A stretch of 64,000 nucleotides of DNA from Acholeplasmataceae bacterium UBA2284 (GCA_002345705.1 DDWO01000001.1:12990-76989), one strand, 5' to 3'. Counted from the stretch's first letter, positions 18,854 through 27,895 are shown. The notes: a model not told the origin generated them from the letters alone. A program made the numbers and translations.

Positions 18854-20410
18854 TTAAAATGCTTCCGAAACAGTTTTACCTTGCATATGAAGGATTAAAT
18901 AATCAGGTCCACCAGCCTTAGAATCTGTACCGCTCATATTGAATCCACCAAATGGTTGATAACCAACTATAGCTCCTGTACACTTTCTATTTAAATAAAG
19001 ATTACCTACATGAAATTCCTGTCTCGCTTTTTCTAAATGCATTCTATTATTAGAAATGACTGCACCTGTTAAGCCGTACTCTGTATTATTAGCAACCACT
19101 AAAGCTTCATCAAAGGATTTAACCTTACAAACAGCTAGAATTGGTCCAAATATTTCTTCTTGCATCAATTTTGAATTGGCATCGACATCAATAAATATCG
19201 TTGGGTTTACAAAGTAACCCTTAGATTTATCTGATTTACCACCAATAGCAAGTCTTCCTTCTTTTAGTCCAACTGCAAAATATGAGGATACCTTATCAAA
19301 TGCTTTTTCATCATTTAAAGGTCCCATAAATGTATCTTTTTCTTCAGGATTTCCAACCTTTATGGTCTTTGTTATATTGACCATTTTTTCAACGACTTCA
19401 TCATAAACATCCTCGTGAATAATTGCACGAGAGCATGCACTACACTTTTGACCAGAAAAACCAAATGCTGAGCGAACGATACTTTCAGCAGCTAGATCTA
19501 AATCTGCATCACTATCAACAACTATCGCGTCTTTTCCACCCATTTCAGCAATCACTCTCTTCAACCACAATTGGCCCTTTTGAACCTTTGCAGCCTTTTC
19601 ATAAATAGAGATTCCTACTTCTTTACTGCCAGTAAATGAAATAAAGCGAATTTTTGGATGATTAACGATGTAATCTCCAATTTCTGCACCACTACCTGGA
19701 ATAAAGTTAATAACACCTTGTGGTAATCCAGATTCCTCTAGAACCTCAACTAATTTATATGCAATCACTTGAGTTGTACTTGCAGGCTTTAATAAGATTG
19801 TGTTTCCGCTAACAATCGCAGCAGTTGACATCCCAACAAGGATAGCTAAAGGAAAGTTCCAAGGAGAAATAATAGCACCTACTCCAAGTGGAATATATTT
19901 ATATTCATTTCTTTCCATATTTCTTCTGCTTAATACAACATCATCAATACGGTCTAAGGATAGCATTTGACGACCATAATACTCTAGAAAGTCTATTGCT
20001 TCAGCAACATCTGCATCTGCTTCTCCCCAAGGCTTACCAGCTTCTTTGGTCATTAACGCTGCGAATTCAAATTTTCTTCTTCTAATAATACCTGCTGCTT
20101 TAAACAATACGTCTGCTCTAACCTCAGGTTTTACCTTCTTCCATGTCTCAAAAGTTTTTAATGCAGCATCCATAGCTAGGTCAGCATGCTCAATTGAAGC
20201 CTGTGAGATAGTACCAACAATTTCCTTGTAGTTAGAAGGATTTAAAGAAGTCATTTGTTTATTGGTTCTGATTCTTTTTCCATTGATAATCAAATCATAG
20301 GATTTACCCATGTATGAAGAAACAACTTCTAAACCTTTTTCATACTTCTTGATATTCTCTTCTTTACTAAAATCTGTTAGTGGTTCTGTTTTATAACTGT
20401 AAATTGACAT
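18854..20410 (-). CDS. rocA: 1-Pyrroline-5-carboxylate dehydrogenase
   Basis: A 518-residue aldehyde dehydrogenase of the RocA type (about 515) that oxidises P5C/glutamate semialdehyde to glutamate with NAD+. The catalytic cysteine is Cys323 in [11 protein letters not shown] and the general-base Glu lies in AEMGGKD near 289. The cofactor-site blocks SPWNFPLA and FTGSKEVG are present. It closes the five-gene oxidoreductase operon, 16 bases downstream. Its product, glutamate, is the substrate of the convergent glm operon. Confidence 0.93.
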   Translation of the reverse strand: MSIYSYKTEPLTDFSKEENIKKYEKGLEVVSSYMGKSYDLIINGKRIRTNKQMTSLNPSNYKEIVGTISQASIEHADLAMDAALKTFETWKKVKPEVRADVLFKAAGIIRRRKFEFAALMTKEAGKPWGEADADVAEAIDFLEYYGRQMLSLDRIDDVVLSRRNMERNEYKYIPLGVGAIISPWNFPLAILVGMSTAAIVSGNTILLKPASTTQVIAYKLVEVLEESGLPQGVINFIPGSGAEIGDYIVNHPKIRFISFTGSKEVGISIYEKAAKVQKGQLWLKRVIAEMGGKDAIVVDSDADLDLAAESIVRSAFGFSGQKCSACSRAIIHEDVYDEVVEKMVNITKTIKVGNPEEKDTFMGPLNDEKAFDKVSSYFAVGLKEGRLAIGGKSDKSKGYFVNPTIFIDVDANSKLMQEEIFGPILAVCKVKSFDEALVVANNTEYGLTGAVISNNRMHLEKARQEFHVGNLYLNRKCTGAIVGYQPFGGFNMSGTDSKAGGPDYLILHMQGKTVSEAF

Positions 20411-20426
20411 TTTTTTCTCCTTTTAT

Positions 20427-21572
20427 TTATACGACTGATTTTTCTACATGGAAATCACTATTCATCTTAAATCTTTCTAGATGTAGAGGTTCCATATCAA
20501 TCGTTGTTTTTTCTTTGAGTATAACTTCACTTAAGAGTAGACCAGTCATTGGAGCGAACATAAAGCCATGTCCAGAAAATCCACAGGCCATATAAAATCC
20601 TTCCAAATCCTTTGTGTCACTGATAATTGGCTGTCTGTCTGGTGACATATTATAGGATCCACCCCATTGTCTTACAACTCTCAGTTTACCAATGAGTGGC
20701 ATAATATCAGTAACAGTTTTAGCCATATGATCTAAAAACTGCCATGTGGATTCCACATCATGTCCCTTTTCAACAAAGGGATTACTTCTACCCATTAAAA
20801 ATGCTCCATGAGGTACTTGTTGACAATAGATGTTTTTTGAAAAGCTCATTACCATTGGACCTTGAATACGTTCAACTGGTTCAGTAGCGAGTATTTCATG
20901 ATTCTCCGAATAAACTGGTATCTCTACTCCTGCCATATCACCAATTTCCTTAGAATATCCACCAGCAGCATTGACTACCATCGTGGTTTCATATGTGTTC
21001 TTATTGGTAATGACTCTTTCGATTTTCTTATCCTTCGTTTCAATCTTTAAGGCTTCCTCAAAAAATGAGAAGGTAACACCTAGCTTCTTCGCAGCTAAAA
21101 AGTAAGCTTCAGTCATCTTAAATGGATTTAAGTGACCATCAGTCTGACAAAAGGTTGCACTTAAGAATGCATCTGGATTTAAATGAGGAACGATTTGTAA
21201 AGCTTCTTCCTTTGTTAATTGTTTAGATGGTATTCCTAATGAATTTTGTAGCTTAACATTTTTTGTGAATTGTTCATGTTCTTCTTTGGTTGTAGCAAGC
21301 ATTAAGTATCCCTCTTGCTTAAACTCAAGATTTCCTTCATATTCAAGTATTTCTTTAGCATTTTCAAAAAATTCAATGCTTTTCTTAGCTAAGATACAGT
21401 TCATTGGAGTAGCCCATTGCTGTCTAACACCTGCTCCACATCTTCCTGTTGCTCCATTGGTGAAATAACCTCTATCGATTACATGAATGCCTTGTACACC
21501 CTTTTTTGCTAGGTTATATGCAATACTAACACCGCTAATACCTGCACCGATGATTAAAATATTAGTCTTCAT
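20427..21572 (-). CDS. FAD-dependent amino acid dehydrogenase, catalytic subunit (probable proline dehydrogenase beta)
   Basis: About 381 residues of the DAO/sarcosine-oxidase family with the N-terminal FAD motif IIGAGISGVSIA and the ATGRCGAGVRQQW block near 47. Members include HcnC, the archaeal proline dehydrogenase beta subunit and octopine/nopaline oxidase B subunits. With rocA as the next gene, L-proline (or hydroxyproline) is the likely substrate. The frame is open to a TTG at 21590, but AGGA favours ATG 21570-21572. It overlaps the upstream small iron-sulphur gene by 11 bases. Confidence 0.8.
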   Translation of the reverse strand: MKTNILIIGAGISGVSIAYNLAKKGVQGIHVIDRGYFTNGATGRCGAGVRQQWATPMNCILAKKSIEFFENAKEILEYEGNLEFKQEGYLMLATTKEEHEQFTKNVKLQNSLGIPSKQLTKEEALQIVPHLNPDAFLSATFCQTDGHLNPFKMTEAYFLAAKKLGVTFSFFEEALKIETKDKKIERVITNKNTYETTMVVNAAGGYSKEIGDMAGVEIPVYSENHEILATEPVERIQGPMVMSFSKNIYCQQVPHGAFLMGRSNPFVEKGHDVESTWQFLDHMAKTVTDIMPLIGKLRVVRQWGGSYNMSPDRQPIISDTKDLEGFYMACGFSGHGFMFAPMTGLLLSEVILKEKTTIDMEPLHLERFKMNSDFHVEKSVV

Positions 21573-21846
21573 CTTTTTGATCCTCAGCAATCTTACCTAG
21601 TGGCACACCTAAAACAAGTGGTCTCACCTTATGAACAGGTACATCTTGAATTGGTGTTTTCGTGTGCTTAGCGATTTCTCTTTGTGCAAGATGTCCACAT
21701 GTATTAGCTTGACATGGTCCCATACCAACTCTGAGTAATCTCTTTAAATCTTCAAATGTGTCATAGCCTTTTTCAAATGCTTTTTCAATTTGCTCTAGTG
21801 ATACATCCTCACAGCGGCAAATGATAATATCTTTTTTATTTGTCAT
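21562..21846 (-). CDS. BFD-like [2Fe-2S] subunit of the dehydrogenase complex
   Basis: A 94-residue protein with the bacterioferritin-associated-ferredoxin-type fold. Cysteines stand in ICRCEDVS near 9-11 and MGPCQANTCG near 43-49, a C-X-C...C-X4-C arrangement. In HcnB and archaeal proline dehydrogenase alpha subunits this module is fused to the C-terminus of the NAD(FAD) protein; here it is a separate gene. ATGA overlap with the ferredoxin gene indicates coupled translation. Confidence 0.8.
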   Translation of the reverse strand: MTNKKDIIICRCEDVSLEQIEKAFEKGYDTFEDLKRLLRVGMGPCQANTCGHLAQREIAKHTKTPIQDVPVHKVRPLVLGVPLGKIAEDQKDED

Positions 21847-22322
21847 AGTTTTACCCTAATTGTTACAAAATCATGAAGAAACTCTACAGGAACACTCACT
21901 GTAACAACTGCTGTATGATCTTGTTTCTTATTGATTGCTACATGTTCTATCTTTGCATCACAAATCACATCACCACTACGATTGACTCCATCCCAAATCG
22001 CATCTTTTTCTGGCATTGGCATAAACTCGTAAGGGATTTTGAAAACAGCATCATTACCTCTAATTTGTGCAATGACGATTGCTAGTCCAGGACAGCTTGG
22101 AACACAAATACCGCATCCTGTACAAACATCAACTAAAAGATGTGGTTGCTTATTGATATTCGGTCCGATTTCAATTGCATCAAACGGACAGCTTGTTGAG
22201 CATGGATTACATGGAATATCTTCGTAGCATTCTAGAATAGCTTTGGGCTTTAATAAAGCCTTTTGATCGGGGAAACGTGATAAAACTAACTCTTTTTCTG
22301 GTATTCCAGTTTTATTTAGCAT
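21843..22322 (-). CDS. 4Fe-4S ferredoxin-like subunit of the dehydrogenase complex
   Basis: A 159-residue protein with a CNPCSTSCPF motif near 37-46 and CTGCGICVPSCPG near 66-78, consistent with two [4Fe-4S] clusters. The C-terminal 70 residues have no cysteines and may form a beta-rich domain. A ferredoxin-like subunit (PdhX/PdhF type) occurs in archaeal proline dehydrogenase complexes. It probably carries electrons from the flavin subunits to a soluble or membrane acceptor, which is inference. Confidence 0.78.
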   Translation of the reverse strand: MLNKTGIPEKELVLSRFPDQKALLKPKAILECYEDIPCNPCSTSCPFDAIEIGPNINKQPHLLVDVCTGCGICVPSCPGLAIVIAQIRGNDAVFKIPYEFMPMPEKDAIWDGVNRSGDVICDAKIEHVAINKKQDHTAVVTVSVPVEFLHDFVTIRVKL

Positions 22323-23406
22323 GTTGATTCCCCTCTCTTAATTTTTCTAAACCTATTTTAGTTTTTATTCCAAATGGTCCATCACGTAGCATACTTAATT
22401 GCTTTTCATAATGTTCAATAAGTTCTTTTTCATTTGGATGGTTCTTCCCAAGATTACTAGATACATAAAGTCCAGTTAAATATCCTTCCATCATTGCTGA
22501 ACTTGCTTCTTCGATACCAACTGCATCACCACATACAAAAATATTAGGAATACTTGTTTGTAGGTGTTCATCAATAACTGGAACAAACCCTCCAAGTTCA
22601 TTAATATATTTAGTTTCTGCGTTGACCATCGATAAGAGTTGATGCATGGGTGAAAGTCCAACTGAGATGCATAATGCATCTAAGCTCATAAATTGACTTG
22701 TATTTGGGATTTCATTCCACTTTTCATCTAATGATACGATTTCTATTTGTTCGATTGAATCTTTACCAATCGCTCTTTTTACAGTTGTAGAGGTTAAAAT
22801 TGGTATTCCTAATCTTCTAATTTTTGAGGCATGAACCTTATAGCCACCAATAGTTGGTGCTGCTTCAATAATCGCCTTGACCTTAACTCCTGCTTGAAGT
22901 AATTGATAGCTAACGATTAATCCGATATTACCACTACCAACCATCACAATCTCTGAGCCTGGTAAAACACCATAGCTATTCATTAAGGTTTGAACAGCAC
23001 CAGCACCGTAAATACCTGGTAAATCATTGTTTTCAAAGGCTAGGAATTTCTCACTAGCACCAGTAGCAACGATTATTGCTTTTGCTTGATATCTAAGATA
23101 CTCATTATTGTCATATGTTGTAACAACATGATCAGGATAAAGTCCTGTCACTGTTGTATTTGACTTAATTTCAAGATTATCAAAAGAATCTAAATCACTA
23201 ATTAATTTTTTAGCAATATCAAAGCCTCTTGTCTTTGCATACTGTGCCTTAGAACCGAAAAATTTATGTGTCTGTTTAACGAGTTGTCCACCTAAATTAG
23301 GGCTACGATCAATTAATAAAACATCGATTCCAGCCTCCAAGGCTGTCTTTGCTGCACAAAGACCAGATGGTCCACCACCAATGATAATTAAATCTTTACG
23401 AATCAT
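22312..23406 (-). CDS. FAD/NAD(P)-binding oxidoreductase subunit of the dehydrogenase complex
   Basis: A 364-residue pyridine-nucleotide-disulphide-type reductase. IIIGGGPSGLCAA near 6-18 binds FAD and MVGSGNIGLIVS near 155-166 is the second dinucleotide fold. FVCGDAVGIEEASSAMMEG near 293 is the C-terminal FAD block. It corresponds to the central part of HcnB or sarcosine oxidase alpha, without the fused 2Fe-2S modules. It overlaps its upstream neighbour by 4 bases and its downstream one by 11. Confidence 0.82.
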   Translation of the reverse strand: MIRKDLIIIGGGPSGLCAAKTALEAGIDVLLIDRSPNLGGQLVKQTHKFFGSKAQYAKTRGFDIAKKLISDLDSFDNLEIKSNTTVTGLYPDHVVTTYDNNEYLRYQAKAIIVATGASEKFLAFENNDLPGIYGAGAVQTLMNSYGVLPGSEIVMVGSGNIGLIVSYQLLQAGVKVKAIIEAAPTIGGYKVHASKIRRLGIPILTSTTVKRAIGKDSIEQIEIVSLDEKWNEIPNTSQFMSLDALCISVGLSPMHQLLSMVNAETKYINELGGFVPVIDEHLQTSIPNIFVCGDAVGIEEASSAMMEGYLTGLYVSSNLGKNHPNEKELIEHYEKQLSMLRDGPFGIKTKIGLEKLREGNQHAK

Positions 23407-23708
23407 TTGACTACCCCCTTATTGGTCTGTCTTTCAACAACCATGTTTTCTTCAAGAGGGGTAATACATGTTCTAACGTTTGGAACTCCATTTACTATCA
23501 TGTTACAGGATGCACAATTACCAATTGCACAATAAAAACCGCGTGGGCGGTGTTCCTTAATGCTATAGCTAAGTGTTTTGATTCCAAGTGCGTGAAGTGC
23601 TGAAGCTATGGTATCACCCTCGATACCCTTAACTTTTTCACCTTCAAAAATAAAGAAAATCTCTTCCTTTTTCGGGAAAGTTAAAATCGGATGTTTTTCG
23701 ATTCGCAT
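23403..23708 (-). CDS. [2Fe-2S] ferredoxin-like subunit (HcnA / sarcosine oxidase alpha N-terminal type)
   Basis: A 101-residue Fer2_4-type protein. The visible cysteines are CAIGNCASCN near 57-66 and CITPL near 80, matching the plant-type [2Fe-2S] ligand pattern C-X4-C-X2-C...C. It is the first gene of the operon with AAGGAAA before ATG 23706-23708. HcnA and the amino-terminal domain of sarcosine oxidase alpha have this size and pattern. Confidence 0.82.
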   Translation of the reverse strand: MRIEKHPILTFPKKEEIFFIFEGEKVKGIEGDTIASALHALGIKTLSYSIKEHRPRGFYCAIGNCASCNMIVNGVPNVRTCITPLEENMVVERQTNKGVVK

Positions 23709-23746
23709 GTTCGTTTCCTTTGTCTTTTTTCTTGTTTGTTGATTTT

Positions 23747-23798
23747 ATTTTATCACATATTTATGTGATATCAAAGGCTATATGAAAAAACGCTTACA
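23747..23798 (-). promoter_or_regulatory. Promoter, perfect palindrome and cre-like site of the dehydrogenase-rocA operon
   Basis: On the minus strand TTGATA (23769-23774) and TAAAAT (23747-23752) are 16 bases apart. The perfect inverted repeat TATCACATATTTATGTGATA (23751-23770) fills the spacer and touches both boxes, a position expected of a repressor operator. Upstream of -35, TGTAAGCGTTTT (23787-23798 read on minus) is identical to the site at the glutamate operon and fits CcpA cre at 12 of 14 positions. Confidence 0.65.
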
Positions 23799-23846
23799 TT
23801 TTTATTATTATCCATATTGTTTATGAAATGGCGGGGTAATAAATTA

Positions 23847-23875
23847 AAAAATGAGCAAGTTTTATGCTCATTTTT
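23847..23875 (-). terminator. Terminator of the gpx-ohrR-rib-HAD operon
   Basis: An 11-bp perfect inverted repeat, aaaaatgagca (23847-23857) and tgctcattttt (23865-23875), with a seven-base loop and T-rich tail on the minus strand, just past the HAD gene. Confidence 0.85.
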
Positions 23876-23885
23876 GTTGGTTTTT

Positions 23886-24542
23886 TTAAAATAAATTCAT
23901 CAGTTCTTTAATGTCTTGAATTTGTAAATTCGCTTTTTCTAATTCCTTTGAAGTACCATATCCATAGGAACATCCAATGGTCAATGCTTGATTATAAATA
24001 CCTGTTTCAATATCTAAATCTCTATCACCAATAACGATAATATCCTTAGGTAAGGATTGGATAACTCGCTCAAGAATATATTTCTTTGGTATAAAGCTAT
24101 ACATCTCAGAACAAAGCATCATATCGAATATTTCACAAAGATTAAATGATTTATCCATAGCATTCATGTAATAGGTTTTCGAGTTGGACAGATAGACCAA
24201 ATTGTATCCTTTGTTTTTTAAATATTTCAAGGTCTCTAATGCATAAGGATATAAAACTGCTTCATTATTTTGAATGCTTTCTTCCATGCTTTTCGATATC
24301 ATTGGACTGACAATATCAATAACTTCCTTTGTAAGCTTGGGTTCAAAGCCTTCCCACATTTCCTTTGGATTTTTACCTAGAAATGTATGAATTTCTTCAT
24401 CCTTCCAATCCTTTTTTAAAGCGTATTTATGATCAACGAGATATTGATATGCTTTAAGAAAGGCTTTTTTGTATATTTTCATACTGTCATGGAGTGTCCC
24501 ATCCCAGTCAAAAACGATTGTTTTAATTTGACTTAAATCCAT
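23886..24542 (-). CDS. HAD-superfamily phosphatase
   Basis: A 218-residue phosphoglycolate-phosphatase-like HAD hydrolase. The nucleophile motif is VFDWDGTLHDS (Asp11/Asp13), motif II is VYLSNSKT near 132 and motif IV is VIGDRDLDIE near 171. It is the last gene of a five-gene run with ribBA 22 bases upstream. HAD enzymes are known to dephosphorylate the RibD product in riboflavin synthesis, so a role on a pyrimidine phosphate is plausible. Sequence alone gives no substrate. AGGTGA precedes the ATG. Confidence 0.8.
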   Translation of the reverse strand: MDLSQIKTIVFDWDGTLHDSMKIYKKAFLKAYQYLVDHKYALKKDWKDEEIHTFLGKNPKEMWEGFEPKLTKEVIDIVSPMISKSMEESIQNNEAVLYPYALETLKYLKNKGYNLVYLSNSKTYYMNAMDKSFNLCEIFDMMLCSEMYSFIPKKYILERVIQSLPKDIIVIGDRDLDIETGIYNQALTIGCSYGYGTSKELEKANLQIQDIKELMNLF

Positions 24543-24564
24543 ATCATCACCTCTTGAATCAAAG

Positions 24565-25755
24565 CTATTCCTTAAATTTAAGAATATGACCCATTTTTTC
24601 TTTTTTCGTTTTCATGTATTCAACATTTCTTTCATTATGATTGAGTTGAATTGGTTCTCTATTGGTGATTTCTATTCCATGACCTGATAGTCCAGTTAAT
24701 TTAAGAGGATTATTTGTCATTAATCTAACCTTAGTAACCCCTAAATCCGATAGAATCTGAGCACCAATTCCATAATCTCTTAGGTCTTCATCAAATCCTA
24801 ATGCTAGGTTTGCTTCTACTGTATCAAGTCCTTGATCTTGAAGGCCATACGCTTTTATTTTATTGATTAAACCGATGCCTCTACCCTCTTGTCTCATATA
24901 TAGTAAAATGCCTTTACCTTCTTGTTCAATTTTATCAAGTGCAGCATCTAATTGCTCACCACAATCACATTTAAGTGACCCAAATGCATCTCCTGTTAAA
25001 CATTCAGAGTGGACTCTGACAAGGACTTCATCGCCTGGTTTTATATCACCTTTAACAAGTGCGACATGATGCTCACCATTTAAAGCATTTTCAAATCCAA
25101 CCATTCTAAATTCCCCATGAGATGTAGGTAGATTGGCTTCAGCAGCACGTTTGATTAGTGATGCATCCTTCTTACGGTATTCAATTAAGGATGCAATTGA
25201 TATAACCTTAAGATTATATTTTTGTGCAAATCCTAGTATTTGATCAAGCTTTGCCATTTTCCCATTTTCACAAATGAGCTCAGTTGTAACACCAGCTGGA
25301 AATAAACCTGCTAAAGATGCCAAATCAAATGCTGCTTCAGGATGACCAGCTCTTTTTAAGACTCCACCTTTTCTAGAAATGACTGGATAAATATATCCAA
25401 AGTTTGTGAAATCAGATGGTAATGATCTAGGATTTGAAATGGCTTGAATTGTATTCATGATTTCAACAGATTTTGATTTATTTCCTGCTTTCATTCCGAC
25501 AGTTTCTTTTTGAATTGAACTGATTGAGCGTTGATAGGATGCTAAGATGTTTAATTCATCAAAACGATTTTTTTCTGCAACAACAGAAATATATCCTCTT
25601 GCGTTATTCAAAAGAAAGTCTATCGATTTTAAATCTATTTTTTCAGCTGCCATAATGACTTCACCGACATTATCTTCTTCATCGTCATCTACAACAACTA
25701 CCATTTCACTATTTTTTATTGCTAAGATTGCTTCTTCAATTGTATTAAATTTCAT
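24565..25755 (-). CDS. ribBA: RibBA-like protein with intact GTP cyclohydrolase II half and eroded DHBP synthase half
   Basis: A 396-residue protein. The C-terminal GTP cyclohydrolase II domain (about 205-390) keeps the zinc cysteines (252, 263, 265 in [17 protein letters not shown]) and RQEGRGIGL near 289. It should open GTP to the diaminopyrimidine. The N-terminal domain aligns with 3,4-dihydroxybutanone-4-phosphate synthase, but its acidic loop reads [10 protein letters not shown] (23-32) where active enzymes have DDEDRENEGD. The conserved Arg and two Glu are therefore changed, TTG(I/V)SA is replaced by TVGMKA, and GHTEA by GHPEA. The RibB half is thus probably inactive. AAGGAG precedes the start. 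Confidence 0.85.
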   Translation of the reverse strand: MKFNTIEEAILAIKNSEMVVVVDDDEEDNVGEVIMAAEKIDLKSIDFLLNNARGYISVVAEKNRFDELNILASYQRSISSIQKETVGMKAGNKSKSVEIMNTIQAISNPRSLPSDFTNFGYIYPVISRKGGVLKRAGHPEAAFDLASLAGLFPAGVTTELICENGKMAKLDQILGFAQKYNLKVISIASLIEYRKKDASLIKRAAEANLPTSHGEFRMVGFENALNGEHHVALVKGDIKPGDEVLVRVHSECLTGDAFGSLKCDCGEQLDAALDKIEQEGKGILLYMRQEGRGIGLINKIKAYGLQDQGLDTVEANLALGFDEDLRDYGIGAQILSDLGVTKVRLMTNNPLKLTGLSGHGIEITNREPIQLNHNERNVEYMKTKKEKMGHILKFKE

Positions 25756-25774
25756 ATATGTTATCTCCTTATGT

Positions 25775-26863
25775 TTACCTTGTAAAATTTCCTTCGATCA
25801 TTATATCTTCATCAAAATAATGATATTTGATTTGAGTTAAGGAAATCGCATCCCTCATCAGATCAATTCCACTTCCTCCGACAGGAGTTAGTGCATCTTT
25901 TCCACCAATCATTTTTGGTGCTATAAAGACAAATGCTTTATCGATAATATTGGATAACAGCGCTTGCCCTAATAAATAGGATCCACCTTCAATTAAAATA
26001 CTATCGATATTCATGGCTCCTAAATCAGTTAATAAATCGTTTAAATCTATATTCGGATTTGCTTTTTTCAATATGACTTCAACATGAAGTTCCTTTAGCT
26101 TTTTAACTTTTCTTTCGTCACTATCTAATCCAGTAACAATTATTGTTCTTGTCTCTTTTGCAGTTTCTATAACTTTAGAAGCTAGGGGAATTTCTAGCTT
26201 TGAATCAATGATTATTCGTATTGGATTTCTAGATGGTACATCTCTTCTAGTGTCTAGGCTAGGGTTATCAGCAATGACGGTACCTACACCTATCATAATT
26301 GCCATATATTGATTTCTTAGGTCATGAACAAATGCTCTTGATTTTTGATTCGTGATCCATTTAGAATCTCTAGTCTTTGTTGCTAACTTGCCATCTAGTG
26401 TCATTGCATATTTCATTGCAACATATGGCTTTTTCGTTTGAATGTATTTTAAAAATATTTCATTTTGTGCCTTTGTTTCACTTTCGAGAATTCCCGATTC
26501 AACTTCGATTCCAGCATCCTCTAAAAGCTTAACACCTCTACTATTTACTAAAGGATTTGGATCAAGTTGACTAATAAATACTCGTTTAATCTTTTTCTCA
26601 ATGATTTTTAAGGCACATGGAGGTGTTTTTCCATAATGTGAGCAAGGTTCAAGTGTTACATACATATCTGCACCAGTAACATCCTCAGTTGCATTTAAAA
26701 ATGCATTGACCTCTGCATGAGCTTGACCAAAGCACTCGTGATAGCCTTCACCAATGATTTTTCCATTTTTAACGATAACCGCACCTACCAATGGGTTCGG
26801 ATTAACAAATCCTTTTCCCCTGTCAGCGAGTTCAATCGCTCTTTTCATATATTTTTCTTCCAT
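25775..26863 (-). CDS. ribD: Diaminohydroxyphosphoribosylaminopyrimidine deaminase/reductase RibD
   Basis: A 362-residue bifunctional enzyme. The N-terminal deaminase has HAEVNAF near 49 and [11 protein letters not shown] near 74, the zinc ligands. The C-terminal reductase (about 145-362) has AMTLDGKLA and the [14 protein letters not shown] block. It would deaminate and reduce the RibA product to the ribitylaminouracil phosphate. The frame is open to 26881, but AAGGAG selects ATG 26861-26863, one base after the ohrR stop. Unlike ribBA next to it, all key residues look intact. Confidence 0.93.
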   Translation of the reverse strand: MEEKYMKRAIELADRGKGFVNPNPLVGAVIVKNGKIIGEGYHECFGQAHAEVNAFLNATEDVTGADMYVTLEPCSHYGKTPPCALKIIEKKIKRVFISQLDPNPLVNSRGVKLLEDAGIEVESGILESETKAQNEIFLKYIQTKKPYVAMKYAMTLDGKLATKTRDSKWITNQKSRAFVHDLRNQYMAIMIGVGTVIADNPSLDTRRDVPSRNPIRIIIDSKLEIPLASKVIETAKETRTIIVTGLDSDERKVKKLKELHVEVILKKANPNIDLNDLLTDLGAMNIDSILIEGGSYLLGQALLSNIIDKAFVFIAPKMIGGKDALTPVGGSGIDLMRDAISLTQIKYHYFDEDIMIEGNFTR

Positions 26864-26864
26864 T

Positions 26865-27314
26865 TTATTCTCCTTGGCCATCTACTTTTTCACATGCTTT
26901 ATTTTTGTTATTTAGTTTTGATAGTATTTCATGTAATTTCATAGCATCCTCAATCTCTAAATCAACACATTTGAAAAGCTCAAATGGAACATGCTTCGCT
27001 TCATCAGATAGTTTTCTCCCTTGCTCAGTCAAATCAATCCAAACCTTTCTCTCATCCTTTGAATCTCTTGTACGTTTAATTCTTCCATCATGCTCGAGTT
27101 TTTTTAAAAGTGGTGTCAGTGTTCCTGAGTCAAGACTTAGTCTTTGACCAAGATCAGACACCATTTGATGATCTTCTTCCCATAGCGCTATCATCGTAAT
27201 GTATTGTGTATAGGTTAGACCTAATGGATCTAACAAGTCCTTATAAAGCTTAATCACATTTCTAGAATTCGCGTAGAGAAGAAAGCATAACTGATCGTTT
27301 AGCTTCCATTCCAT
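26865..27314 (-). CDS. ohrR: OhrR-type MarR-family peroxide sensor
   Basis: A 149-residue winged-helix repressor. The start LNDQLCFLLYANSRN matches OhrR, with the reactive Cys at residue 10 (Cys15 of Bacillus OhrR). LGLTYTQYITMIALWEE near 33 holds conserved tyrosines that contact the cysteine, and KDERKVWIDLT near 103 is the wing. Organic hydroperoxides would oxidise the Cys and release DNA. It lies between gpx and ribD with 2-base and 1-base gaps, so it probably controls its own operon. Confidence 0.88.
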   Translation of the reverse strand: MEWKLNDQLCFLLYANSRNVIKLYKDLLDPLGLTYTQYITMIALWEEDHQMVSDLGQRLSLDSGTLTPLLKKLEHDGRIKRTRDSKDERKVWIDLTEQGRKLSDEAKHVPFELFKCVDLEIEDAMKLHEILSKLNNKNKACEKVDGQGE

Positions 27315-27316
27315 AA

Positions 27317-27823
27317 TTATAAAGCTCCCTCGATATACTTGCTAATGTCTTTTGGTAAGAATTTAGGTCCGAATCGGTAAATAACGTTACCTTCTCTATC
27401 AACCAAGAACTTGGTAAAGTTCCATTTGATTGTTGTTGATTTAGACTTTGTGTCTTGAGTAGCAGATTCTTGAAAATCAACCTTTTTAATTTCTCTCATG
27501 TATTTATATAAAACATGTGCACCTTTACCATTCACGTTAATCTTTGCAAAGGTTTTAAATTTTGTTCCAAACTTAAGCTGGCAAAAGCTAGCAAGCTCTT
27601 CATTCGTTCCAGGAGCTTGACCCATAAATTGGTTGCAAGGAAAATCTAAAACTTCAAATCCCTTGTCCTTATAGGTTTCATATAGCTTTTCTAATCCTTC
27701 ATATTGTGGGGTTAATCCACACTTTGTTGCTGTATTTACGATTAAGAGTACCTTACCCTTGTACTCACTTAAAGACATTTCCTTTTGATCTACTGTTTGA
27801 ACTGAAAATTGATATACGCTCAT
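27317..27823 (-). CDS. gpx: Glutathione peroxidase-family thiol peroxidase
   Basis: A 168-residue peroxidase. The peroxidatic residue is Cys35 in NTATKCGLTPQY (cysteine, not selenocysteine), with FPCNQF (Gln) near 75 and WNFTKFLVD near 145 completing the catalytic set. Bacterial cysteine forms usually take electrons from thioredoxin. It is the first gene of the gpx-ohrR-ribD-ribBA-HAD run and has AAGGAG before ATG. Two further cysteines in the sequence could serve as the resolving thiol. Confidence 0.92.
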   Translation of the reverse strand: MSVYQFSVQTVDQKEMSLSEYKGKVLLIVNTATKCGLTPQYEGLEKLYETYKDKGFEVLDFPCNQFMGQAPGTNEELASFCQLKFGTKFKTFAKINVNGKGAHVLYKYMREIKKVDFQESATQDTKSKSTTIKWNFTKFLVDREGNVIYRFGPKFLPKDISKYIEGAL

Positions 27824-27856
27824 TTGATTTTCTCCTTTTATATTGTATCCAATTTA

Positions 27857-27895
27857 ATTTTATCACATATTATATTTTACACAACTAAATTGCAT
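27857..27895 (-). promoter_or_regulatory. Promoter and possible OhrR operator of the gpx operon
   Basis: On the minus strand TTGTGT (27879-27884) and TAAAAT (27857-27862) are 16 bases apart. ACAACTAAATTGCAT (27881-27895) matches 12 of 15 bases of an OhrR-box-like ACAATTTAATTGTAT and overlaps the -35. The -10 region, ATTTTATCACATATT (27857-27871), is identical to that of the dehydrogenase operon at 23747-23761. No FMN riboswitch is visible. Confidence 0.4.
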
